Shown here one piece after another: positions 11,861-22,557 of a stretch of DNA of 64,000 nucleotides. Source of the stretch: Circinella minor (Eukaryota; Mucoromycota; Mucoromycetes; Mucorales; Lichtheimiaceae). The DNA lies in contig JAEPRB010000060.1 in NCBI GenBank assembly GCA_016758965.1, forward strand, positions 124,001-188,000. The letters are read 5' to 3'. Each line of letters opens with the position of its first letter. Position 1 is the first letter of the stretch. A program made the translations under genes and the position numbers. Below the pieces are notes generated by a model that saw only the letters and a list, made by a program, of their open reading frames with translations, was not told the DNA's origin and made no database searches.

Positions 11861-12072
11861 GTCGTAATAATGAAAGGGGTGATACGAATAGTAATAATGA
11901 TGGTGGTATAGGGGGTCAACTTGCTGGTGCTCCTTCCAATAATCCTTTAGATATACCATCGCAAGATAAACTTGAATCGCATGGAAGAAGTTCTTTTGTT
12001 TTAATCAAATCCAATTTATTAATGAATCATATTATCTTTTGTATTTTCTTACCTCTTTTACTTGCATTATAA
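10379..12072 (+). CDS. Secreted FAS1 (fasciclin) domain protein, probably GPI-anchored
   Basis: Exons 10379-10498, 10587-10953, 11342-12072 give 405 residues. Residues 1-18 form a signal peptide rich in Phe, Leu and Trp. Two fasciclin modules follow. The first has TFLLPNDNTLQSAI (FAS1 H1-like) and closes with NGIIHLIDNFLLP, which is restored exactly across the exon 2/3 junction. The second has TVLAPNNEAWAS and ends with EGVVHIVDKVL. An Asn-rich linker and a hydrophobic C-terminus (IIFCIFLPLLLAL) suggest a GPI signal. FAS1 proteins are extracellular adhesion or cell-wall proteins. The second intron (10954-11341, 388 nt) is unusually long for this window and full of pyrimidine tracts. The start ATG precedes the signal peptide directly; the upstream ATG at 10370 is in another frame. 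Confidence 0.85.
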
Positions 12073-12125
12073 TACCCAATCCATTTCTCCTCCACTTTTT
12101 TTTTTTTAATCCTTTTCTAAACTGT

Positions 12126-12156
<31 letters not shown>

Positions 12157-13212
12157 ATTCCTTCTTCCTTTCTTTCTCCATCCATAAAAAACAAAAATTA
12201 CTACCCTTTATTGTACAAAATGTTGATTAAAATAGAAAATAAATAAAAATGATATATATATATATGAATACAACAAACCCTTGTCTTATGAAAGGGGAAG
12301 GGGAAGGGAGGAGAATAATAAATAATACTAAGGAATAAACCTATTTATGCCGAGTAAACTATACAATAAACAAAGATCTGTAACCTGTTTTTGGTCATCA
12401 CTTTTTATTTATTACTTTGTGTCAAATTTTGACATAAAGAACTACTCTATATAAAGTTAGTTTCCCCTCTCCCTTTGTTACTTTGTTTTATTACCACAAA
12501 GCTACCCTTCCCCTAACAATGTGTAACATCTTTCCAAAGGAAATCAGCAGATACTTTTTTTTTTTTTTTTGGTAGGTAACAATTTGAATATTTTAGTCAT
12601 CATAATATATATCCAATCTTCTTTTTATATATAAATATGTTATAAATATCAATATGAGGATGATGAGTTCCTATATATTCTTTATAAAGATTGATTGAAA
12701 AACCTTCAAAGAAAAGTGATCCTTTTTGATATTCTTCTTCATATGAAATGAAATGTATTTTCTTGGTTGTTCAAAGCATTAAGAATCTTAGAACTTTTCG
12801 TTTAATATTATGATTTGTAAGAAAGAGTTTAATATATCATATTACTTTTAGTTTGAATGATTTAAAAAATGTATCCGAAAAGAAACATATAGTAAAGACA
12901 CACCCCTCTCTCTCACCCAACTTAAAAAAAAAGAAAATGTTGTCAAAAATGAATTAGATATCTTTTCTTTTATACAGTATATATTTTATATATATTTTAT
13001 ATATATTATTTTTTTTTTTTTAAAAAGCAAAATAAATTCTTTTTTTTTTCTTTTTTTCATTTTTCTAAGTTTATAGAAAAAAAAAAGAGAAGAAAACACA
13101 AAAAAAAAAGAGTTGTCCTTTTTTTTTTTTTGAAGGGGGATGGATAGTAGGTCGGTTGGATTAAAAAGAGAGAAAAAAAAAGTTGTTTATATATTTAATG
13201 TCTTTTTTTCTT
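12073..13212. other. Convergent intergenic interval
   Basis: 3' flanks of the FAS1 gene and of COX4/Vb. AT microsatellite near 12132-12157, several T and A tracts, no coding signal seen. Confidence 0.6.
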
Positions 13213-14056
13213 TTAATGGTGATGACCATCATCTTCAGAACCAACAAAGTCCATTTTGAAAACGGAACCACATTCGGGGCAACGGTCGTGTTCGTGGGAC
13301 TTGTTCAAATTGATCCAGATAACATCATGAGATTCAGCAGGGAAACCTATTAAAAATAATAATAATAATAGTTCAAGTCAATATATATTTATCCTATTTC
13401 TTTTTTCCCTTCTCTCTCCCTCCCTTCCCCCCCTTTAATATAATCATATTTACCAGTACAACCAACGAAACGAATTTGGTCGTGGGACTTGACGACGATG
13501 GGTTCTTGGACGGTACCAATGTGAGTCATGTTCAATGGTTCCGTATCGAAAAATTCTTTACCTTCCAACTTGGACAACAATTCTAAACGTTCCAAACCAG
13601 TAGCTTGTTCAAGATCAGTAGGAACTTCACCTGCCTTACCACCGGGACCGAGAGTCTTTTCAATGCTTTCAGCTGAAACAGCACCAGCTAAAATATATAT
13701 ATATATATGATGTATTAAAAAGAAAAAAAAATTATTATTTTAAATTCATTAGTTTATATATATATATATATGTCGCGATCGTTTGTATATCATTTCCATA
13801 ATTGTTGTATATATAATTTCGTCATGTCAAAGAATAATATGAAAAAAAAAAGTTATTTTCATTTCAAAATTAAATTCCTATTAATTATAGAAAAAAAAAA
13901 CAACAACAACAACAACAACGCGACAAACCCCCCAACCCAATTTATAATTAGATAACGATAATTACAGAAACGGGCACCCATTACAGAGAAAGGACGAATA
14001 GAAGCACGAGCAGCAACGGGAGCAGCGGCAATAGCAGCACGACGAAGGGCGAACAT
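13213..14056 (-). CDS. COX4: Cytochrome c oxidase zinc-binding subunit (yeast Cox4 / mammalian Vb)
   Basis: Exons 14056-13966, 13687-13454, 13346-13213 give 152 residues. The first 25 residues are Ala/Arg-rich with no acids, a mitochondrial presequence. The mature part has EKTLGPGGKAGEVPTDLEQATGLER, followed by the family core RFVGCTGFPAESHDVIW. The zinc knuckle RCPECGSVFKMDFVG follows, with Cys at about 107, 131 and 134. It is a nuclear-encoded peripheral subunit of complex IV on the matrix side, needed for assembly. The protein ends in a His-rich DDGHHH tail. A perfect CRE palindrome TGACGTCA lies 162 bp upstream of the ATG. Every splice junction restores a conserved residue, so the model is secure. 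Confidence 0.96.
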
Positions 14057-14217
14057 GTTTTTTTTATCAAAAAAAAAAAAAAAGTGTGTGTAAAAAGAGA
14101 GGGGAGATGGGGAGTTTTTCCTTTCCTTACTTTCAAAAATAATAATAAAAAAAAAAAAAAAAAAAATCGTGCCACTGATTTTTGAGGTAACCCCCGCTTT
14201 GGAAGCCTTTCGAGATC

Positions 14218-14225
14218 TGACGTCA
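14218..14225. promoter_or_regulatory. CRE/ATF palindrome TGACGTCA upstream of COX4
   Basis: Perfect 8-bp cAMP-response element / bZIP half-site palindrome, 162 bp before the COX4/Vb start codon. Function is inferred from the consensus only. Confidence 0.45.
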
Positions 14226-14369
14226 CAAAGCCTTTAGCAACCAGAAAAAAAAAGTAACTAGGATTTTTTTTATTACAAACGTTTTTTTTTTTTTTTTTTT
14301 ACAAAATGTTGACACCATTTTCTAATTTTTTTTAAAAAAAAAGTCATTACTCTAATTACAACATAAAAA

Positions 14370-14938
14370 TTATATTAAGGGGACGGGGGGGGTTTTTTTT
14401 CTTTGATTGAATAAAAGCAAAAAAATGACAATAGTAGCTGATAATAAGTAAAAATAAGATGAAGGATGAAAAGGTCTTTTCCATATTCTTTGAATTCTAT
14501 TCGTTATCTCTGTTAAACTTGGAGGATCATTCCATAAGTCTCTTGAAATTTGGTTGTCTATATCGATATCTAAAACAGGAAATATCAATTCAGGTTGATC
14601 ATTTCCAGGTGGTATAAAATGACGGCCTTGGATAGGAAATGGATTTGTGTTTTCAATAAGTCTAGGTGATACATCTTGACGTCCATGGGATCGAATCATA
14701 AGAGTAGCATTTGTTACTGTCTGATAAATATCTAATAATATTTTTGAATAAAATTATCTTAGTTTTCGACATAGATCATATATATATAAAAAAAAAAAAA
14801 AAAAAAGAGAGAGAAAGAAATCATACTAGAAATAATATCTCTATAAAAATCTCTATCTACAGCTCGATCAAAGGCATTAACAATAGGATTCGAATTAATA
14901 TTTATAAAATCAAATTCAAATGTAAAGATATTGTTCAT
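14370..14938 (-). CDS. Small single-pass membrane protein, unknown family
   Basis: Exons 14938-14827 and 14731-14370 give 157 residues. The N-terminal part is soluble and acidic to neutral and begins MNNIFTFEFDFININ. A middle stretch has GRHFIPPGNDQPELIFP. One hydrophobic segment near the C-terminus (SSYFYLLSATIVIFLLLF) is followed by a short basic and proline tail, the layout of a tail-anchored or C-terminal-anchor protein. The only intron is phase 1 with good GTATGA/TTATTAG sites. It shares orientation with COX4/Vb and lies just upstream of it. I do not recognise the family. That it is a gene is supported by the clean splice and non-random composition. Confidence 0.65.
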
Positions 14939-15302
14939 CTTGTTGTAAAAAAGAAAAAATTGTAATTATTGAAAAAAATAAACTCTTATTCCCCCATCCT
15001 CTTTATATACCAAGTTGTCTACCTATGTTCTATTTGTTTTTTCTTTTATCTATATGTTTTTATATATACATATATAAAAGATTCATTTCAATAAAAATAA
15101 GTATCATTATCATTTTTTCCATTGACTGTTTCTAACCAATCAGATGAATTAAATGAATGTCCCCCTTTTTTTTTTGAAGAGGAAACAATTATATATAACT
15201 TTTTTTTTTAATTCTTTGTTATTATAAGTTTTTTTATTATAATTGGATTATTATTATTTATTTTTTTTAATTTGTATGTAATATAAATCAAGAAATATTT
15301 CT

Positions 15303-17282
15303 CTAATCTTGCCATCGAACTGGTATTTTAAAGAATCGTCCAGCAGATTCGTCTCCTTCAGTTGATTTTTCTTCATTAGGAAGCAAACCACCACGTAAAT
15401 TTGTCTAAAATAAAAATAAAAATAATTTGAGTAAGTCGATTGATTAAAAAAAATATAATCCTTTATTATTTTTACCTGAAGTGATGGATGAATATAACGT
15501 GGTGCTTTTAATTGAGCATCTCTTTGATTACGAAGTTCAATATATTTTTCTAAAGGAATATCTTCACTAATCATCTTATTGGATTCTTTATGCGCTTCAA
15601 GAAGGGTCATAACTTCATACTATATAAATATATATTATACAAAAAGTGTATTAGAATATATATATAAAAAAAAAGTGAAACTAGGATTCATTCTCTCTTA
15701 CTTACCGATCGACCCGAATTTGGAGGGGGATAATCATGACCAACATAGATTCTAGTATCATTAGGCCAATCTTTATACATTTTATGTATACTATTATACA
15801 TTTTTTCAGCACTACCACCTGGGAAATCACATCTTGCGGTACCAATATCAGGCTAATAATAATAATAATAATAAATGAGTTTATATATATAATAACTTGA
15901 TCCAATTATAAAAAAAAATATATTACCATAAATAATGTATCACCCACAAATGCAGCATCACCAATTTTATAAGACATACATGCAGGTGTATGACCAGGAG
16001 TATTTAATGCCATACATTGAATATTTTTACCAAGAGTCCAAGTTTCATTTTCATTGACCAATTTATCAAAATGGTCACCATTTTTACTGAGTTTTAAATT
16101 TGGAAGATTATATTTCTTGCTAAAAACTTCTTGAACTTGGGTTACTTTACTTCCCATCCAAAATTCAGGCTTAAAAATAAATAAAAAAAATAAATAAGTT
16201 TGAACTATTCTCTTTTTTTGTTTAATTTTTTTTTTTTTTTTTTACCTTTGAAGAAAGTTTATTTTTCAAGTAATGAGCAGCAGATAAATGATCCTAATTA
16301 TTCCCCCCACCCCGTCAAATAAAAAGTGAGTTATAAAAAAACACTCTTCTTCTTTTCTCTCTCTCTCTCTCTCTCTTTTTTTTTTTTTTTATTACTTACA
16401 GCATGAACATGGGTGTCAATGATTTTAGTTACATTTAAGTTATGTTTTTCAATAAAATCCAATATTTGTTTAGCCATGGATGGACGTACAGAAGCAGAAA
16501 ATGGATCATAATCTAAAACAGGATCAATAATATAGGCTTCCTTGGTTTCTAAATAAATAAATATAAATATCAATATCAATATAAATATAAATAAAAAGAG
16601 GATGATTTGATATGTAAAGAAGACTAACCAATATCTGTAACAATATATTGTGCAGTTTCAGTTTCTTTTTCAAAAATGGTATGAACCCAAGGTGAATGAT
16701 TATTATTATATTTAAGTACAGGTAATTCATCACTACTCCATTGTTTAAATCCACCAACAAGATTATAAACATCTTTGAAACCCATGCTAACAGCATGTTT
16801 TGCTACTTCTAAACTTCTACGTCCAGACATACAATGGATGACAACCTAATTTTTTTGGGGAGATATTTAGTAAAATAATATAACATAATAATAATAATAA
16901 TAATAAATCTTACCTTTGAATCTTTTTCATATTCATTTAATGCAGCAGAATATGTCTCAATATCATTTGTAAAAACTTTATGAGGAATATTAGATGCACT
17001 TTCAATTCTACCAAGTGATTCAATTTCATGTCTTTCTCTTGCATCAATAAGTTTAAGATTTTTACGAAAAGGATCATTCTTGTGTTGTTTTTGAAGTAAT
17101 TGATTTAACTCCATCGGAGTCATATCTTTTACTGTTGTTGTTGTTGTTGTTGTTGTTGTAGAAACCATTCTAATAATGGATGTTGTAATAATAAAAGGAG
17201 AATGTGTTCGATGTAAAACAGTTTTTGTCACTGTTGTTGGTGTATAAGAATGGAAAAGGTTGGTTTGAAATAGTTTTAACAT
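15303..17282 (-). CDS. Rhodanese + metallo-beta-lactamase persulfide dioxygenase-like fusion
   Basis: Eight exons (17282-16914, 16845-16629, 16548-16400, 16293-16246, 16169-15927, 15852-15706, 15619-15476, 15404-15303) give 472 residues. The N-terminus is basic and Thr-rich, suggesting mitochondrial targeting. A second in-frame ATG at 17169 before a Thr run could give a cytosolic form. The rhodanese domain carries the active loop HCMSGRRS, with the catalytic Cys at the start of exon 2. The C-terminal metallo-beta-lactamase domain has THVHADH (split by intron 3), NTPGHTP, FVGDTLF and VGHDY, the iron or zinc ligands of ETHE1/Blh-type enzymes, plus RCDFPGGSA. Known relatives oxidise glutathione persulfide to sulfite and transfer sulfane sulfur, so a role in sulfide detoxification is inferred. 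Confidence 0.9.
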
Positions 17283-17755
17283 CTCTTTATATATAAGAGT
17301 AAAGCGGGGAATGGGTTAAGAATTAAAAAAAAATTTGTTTATTTTACGAATAATTGCGTTATCAAAAGGAGTACCCGAATTTAGTTAATCTGAAAAAAAA
17401 AAAAAAAAAACTTAAAAATAAAAATCCCGTTTAGAATTATATATCAAAAAAAAAAAAAAAAATCGGAAGATCCGAAAAAATGACAAATGCTTCGCACTGA
17501 TTACGCGGCTTCCTAATAAACTTCTTTAACCCCGCCACATGATTCGAATGATTGGTAAAGAAATCATATATTTTTCATGCAAAAAAAAAAAAGCCATTGT
17601 TTTGTGGTTAATGTGAGAAAAGTAGGATTTCCTGCAAACCCCCAAAGGAAAAAAAAAGATTTTTTTTTTCTTTACATTCCCTAGATTTTTTTCCCCATTT
17701 TTACTCAGCTTTTTTTTTTTTCTTTTAATTTTTCTACAAACAAAAAGAAACATTG
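17283..17755. promoter_or_regulatory. Divergent promoter: sulfur fusion gene / phosphate transporter
   Basis: 473 bp between divergent starts, with long A and T tracts at 17394-17410, 17446-17462 and 17708-17720. No specific operator is recognised. Confidence 0.4.
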
Positions 17756-18163
17756 ATGGTAAAAGATATAACTTAAATGGCATTTGGGTATTATAAACAA
17801 ATGACGTGGACATCAATTCCCCAAACTATTTTATTACGTATATAGGCAGGAGATAATACAACTGTCTTTCGATCCAATACGAATCCTACAACAGCTCCGT
17901 CATTAGTACCCGCAGCTCCTTTAGAAGAACTTGATGATACCTCAAAAAGATTCACATGGCGTCAAATACGTACACTTGTAATTAGTAGTGCGGGTTTTTT
18001 TACTGATGCGTACGTCATTTTATATCATCCATTCTTTATATTAAAACTGAAACTAAAAGAATTCATATATTATTATTATTATTTTTTTAGTTATGATATT
18101 TTTATTATTAATCTTGTAACGCCAATGCTTGGTTATATCTATTATAAAGATCATGATAATATG

Positions 18164-18195
<32 letters not shown>

Positions 18196-18807
18196 TTTCC
18201 CACCCCACTAACCCAACCCCCCCTTTCCCCCCCCAAAACTTTATTTTTCCCACGTTATTTTGGGATGACGATCTTTGACGTACATTGCTGTCATTCTAGA
18301 TGCCTAGTGGTATTCAAGGTCCTTTTAAAGGAATGGTTTCATTTGGACAACTTTGTGGTCAGTTAACTTTTGGATTTCTTGGTGATGGTAAATGTTCTTC
18401 TTTTTTTATATAGGTAGTCCTCCCGCCCCCCCTTTTAATTATTGAAAAAGAAAGCCTATAAACTAAAAATCCAATTCTGTGTCGTTTTTTTTTTTTTTGT
18501 TGAAATGTAATAGCTTTTGGTCGAAAAGCAATTTATGGTTTAGAATTACTTGTCATTATTATTGCCACCATTAATTGTGCTACATCAGCTTCTACTATAG
18601 AAGGTGTAGGTGCAATAGGATTTCTTGGATTTTGGCGATTTGTACTTGGATTTGGTATTGGAGGTATTAAAAAAAATCATCCATTTTTTTTTTTGGGTTT
18701 TTTGACAGGCTAAAGTTTTACGCAGTGACCCAATGGCATTTTGAGAAAGTAGTCATCTCAGCATCTTCATTATAATACTTACCCAATCAAATATATTCAA
18801 TTCATCC

Positions 18808-18845
<38 letters not shown>

Positions 18846-20942
18846 TGATTATCCAATGTCCAGTACTGTGGCAGCGTAAGTTATATAGAAAGAAAAAAAA
18901 GTTTCCCATCATACGATTATTATTATTTTTTACCCCCCCCAAAAGAAAAAATATACACCAATCCCTTTATGTTTTTTAATTTCATAATGAACAAAAAGCT
19001 AAAAAAAAAAACTATGAATTTATTTATTTCTTAGTGAATGGTCAACAGTCAATACAAGAGGAAAAATGATTGCTATGATTTTTTCTATGCAAGGTGTAGG
19101 ACAAGTAGTAGCTCCTATAGTAACCATGATTGTTTTAGCTTGTTTTAAAGGAGCTATTAAAGATAATATAAATAATCTTGATTATGTATGGCGAATTTGT
19201 ATTGGTCTTGGTGCTGTTCCAGCTATTTTGACCGTTTATGGTCGATTTAATTTACCCGAATCACCAAGATATGCAGCCAATGTTCAAAATGATGCCATAG
19301 GTGCTCAAGCTGCATTAGATTCATTTCCATCTACTAAAAATAAAAACAAGTCTCATGATCAAGAACAAGATGCAAGAGATATAGAACGTACTGGTTTACC
19401 AACCCAACCTATTAATAATTCGAATACAATTTATGACGATGCTATACCATTGAGTAAAATTTCACCACCTCGTGAAAACAAACATTTCGTGTTACATCCT
19501 CAAGATACAAGTGATTTTGAAGGAGCGAGTTCATCGTCAAAAACGAACAACAATATTAAAAGTACTACACCCTATGATGATATACAAATGAGTCAACTTA
19601 ACCCACCAGAGGAAGATAGTAATTCTAATATGTCTCATAGAACACATGGCAAATTATTTACTGGTGAAGGTAGTAATGATACGAGTTCATTAGCAATCGA
19701 AAGTTTTCATGATACACGACGTGCGCATACATGTAGTATATCCTCTGCAAAAACACTTACTACGAATGATGTACAACCCGTAATTATTGGTGACAAAAAA
19801 ACTCAAAAACAAATTCGTCAAGAAAACTTTCAAGATTTTCTTATGGTATATATACAAATTTTTTACTCTCTTTTTTTTTAATAATAATAATATGGGTACT
19901 TATTATCTTTTACTTCTCTTTTTTTTTTGGGTGTGTGTGTGTGTCTTTGCTCTGTAGTATTTTCAAAGATGGAAAAACTTAAAAGTACTTTTAGGTGTCA
20001 GTTTATGTTGGTAATTTTTTTTTTTTTTTATATATATTATATGTAAGAAGATAAGGAGAATAAACCCAAATGAGAAACTAAAAATAGGGAAACATGATGA
20101 ATTTTTTATTTTTTTGAAAGGTTTCTTATGGATATAGCTTTTTATGGTACAAATCTTAATCAAGCTCTTATTTTGAGTTCAATGGGATTTGCACCTGAGG
20201 ATGAAGCTCCATGGGATACTTTATTTAAACAAGCTGTTGGTAACCTTATTTTATCTGGTCTTGGTGCTTTCCCAGGATATATTGTATCTGTTTTACTTAT
20301 TGAAAAAATGGGAAGAAAACCTATTCAATATTTGGGATTTATTATGGTTGGCATATGGTTTATTATTCTTGGTGCTGCTTGGCATCCACTTCAAGAAGCT
20401 TCTGTAGCTGCTTTTGTTGTCATTTTTGCATTGGCTCAAGTAAATTTAAATTTAAATTTAAATTTAATTTTTTTTTTTTTTTTCAGAGAGCAGTTTGTTT
20501 CATTTTATAACATTTTTCTTTATAGTTTTTCTTTAATTTTGGACCCAATACAACCACTTTTGTTCTTCCAGCTGAAGTATTTCCAACACGACATCGGGCT
20601 AAAGCTCATGGTATTGCTTCTGCTTCCGGGTAAGAAAAAAAAATAACCATTTTTTTTTCTTTTATTCATTATATCAAAGGGTGGTTTTTTTTTTTTGATC
20701 ACATTAACTTTTTTCTTCTTCTTCTTCTTCTTATGTATTCTATTAGTAAACTTGGTGCCATTGTAGCTACTTTTGCATTTAATGCATTAGCTGATGTTGG
20801 TGGACCTGAAGGAGAAAGACATTTTTTACCTTATGTACTTATAATTTTTGGTATCTTAATGCTTATTTGTATATTCTTTACTACATGGATTCCAGAAACA
20901 AAAGGGAAAAGTTTAGAAGAATTTGAAAATTATGAAAAGTAG
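17756..20942 (+). CDS. PHO84-type H+/phosphate symporter (MFS)
   Basis: Eleven exons: 17756-17758, 17846-18009, 18091-18163, 18300-18387, 18514-18663, 18845-18875, 19035-19845, 19958-20010, 20121-20439, 20526-20629, 20747-20942; 663 residues. Family signs are [85 protein letters not shown] and [12 protein letters not shown]. These match the plasma-membrane phosphate:H+ symporter family (12 TM segments). The central loop after LPESPRY is about 190 residues of Ser/Thr/Asn-rich hydrophilic sequence, much longer than in PHO84. All internal junctions are in phase. The start is the weak point: the second exon has no Met, and the best solution is a first exon consisting only of ATG followed by the donor GTAAAA. 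Confidence 0.9.
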
Positions 20943-22557
20943 TGAAGAAAACTCTTTTTTTTTTTTCTCAATCTTATCGTTGTAAATAATTCGTAGTAAT
21001 AACAAGACAAGAGTAGTATATATGTAAATATTAATCGCAATGTAAATAAAATAAATAAAGAAAAAGCAAAATTACTCGTACATATAGTATAAAACATACC
21101 TTAAAAAAAAAAAAACGTCGGTTACGTAAAAAAAAAAAAAAAAAGATATATATTCACACTCTTTGGTTTCATACTGTGACATAATAATATAATACGTAGA
21201 CAATTTAATTTTTTTACATCGTCGTACATACGTATATATTTGTATATCAACATGTTTTCTTCTCATAAGGCTCTCAAGTTAAAACTACAAGATTGACAGC
21301 TGCCTTATATATTACATATAAATACCCTTTGTGTTGCGTCTCTGTATATTTTTTTTTAATTAAATAACAATGTATGATGACTGACAAGGGGTTTTAGCGA
21401 TTATACACAATAGAATTTTTAATATTATTCATTTATTTGCATTGAAACAGAAAACAAAGAATTTTCTCTAGTCCCCATGTCGGGTTTCTCTTTTTTAATT
21501 ATTCTCACTAATACTTGTAGTTAGGAGCGTTATAACCACCTACTTCCCAAGAAGTGTTGGTTAATGCCCCCATTCCAATGGTTGTTATGGTGCAACTCTG
21601 GTTTCCACAAGCAAATATAATATTAAGAGTTTTGGAAGTTTATTGTTAAAAACCCACCTGATTCTGCTAATTTTCTATTCCTGTTTTGTTTTCGTATTTG
21701 ATCCTCTTTCTTTTTCTAACTATTCTTTTCTCGTGGGTGCTTACTATAGAAGAAAAACTTTTTTTTTAAAAAAAACAAGCAATTCTAACTAGAATATTCA
21801 TATCATTTGAATCTTTAAACTATCTAAATCTATGAAACATATAGCTAGTATAGTCACCCCAAATTTACATTCAAAGGATGCAGATGAGTGTCAAAGTACT
21901 AGAAAAAAACCCTTTTTTTTTTTTTTGTTTTGTTACACAAAATCGTTATCCGAATTTCAGGGATAACAAGGGACAACTTAAATCTATTATATAAGTATTG
22001 TTGTAAACCTCGGAACTTGGAAAATAATAAAAATGCGGGCTGCATAATTATCGGGCCTTTTTTATGTCCACAATTTGTTATTACTTTTTGTTTCATATGA
22101 TTTTGTTTTTTTTTTTCGGCACTATCTGATCAATATGAGTAACATTAGAAAAAAAAAAAAAAAACTACGTAATATCTCATAAGCATAAAAATAGGTCGAA
22201 TTGAATAAATTATAATTTATCAAAACTACTAGACAATTCAATGACAGGTGAGATTATCATTATGAAAATAATAACAATACGTAATTAAATTATACTAGAA
22301 GCATCATTACATTTATAGTAATATTTTAGCGAACAAAGGGTTTATAGAAGCCCAGATAATTAAGCAATGAAGTTTATAGGTCTATGACAAAAAAAATGGT
22401 ATCTTCTGGAAGATCTGTCTTACACAAACCTTCATCTTTACAAAAATAATAATAATCTCCATTTGCTTATATAATAAAATTATATATATTATGACAAGTG
22501 ACAAATTTATACCTTTTTTTTTTTCAATTACGATTTTAGTATGTAGGTTCAAGAAAT
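20943..22557. other. Intergenic with an orphan minus-strand 3' coding fragment
   Basis: AT-rich. On the minus strand, 21641-21508 reads as about 44 open codons ending at TAG, with CGNQSCTITTIGMG and TNTSWEVGGYNAPNYKY. It has two Cys, a secreted-protein look, and an upstream stop with no acceptor. I interpret it as the surviving C-terminus of a decayed gene of unknown family. TACGTA hexamers are frequent here. Confidence 0.4.
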
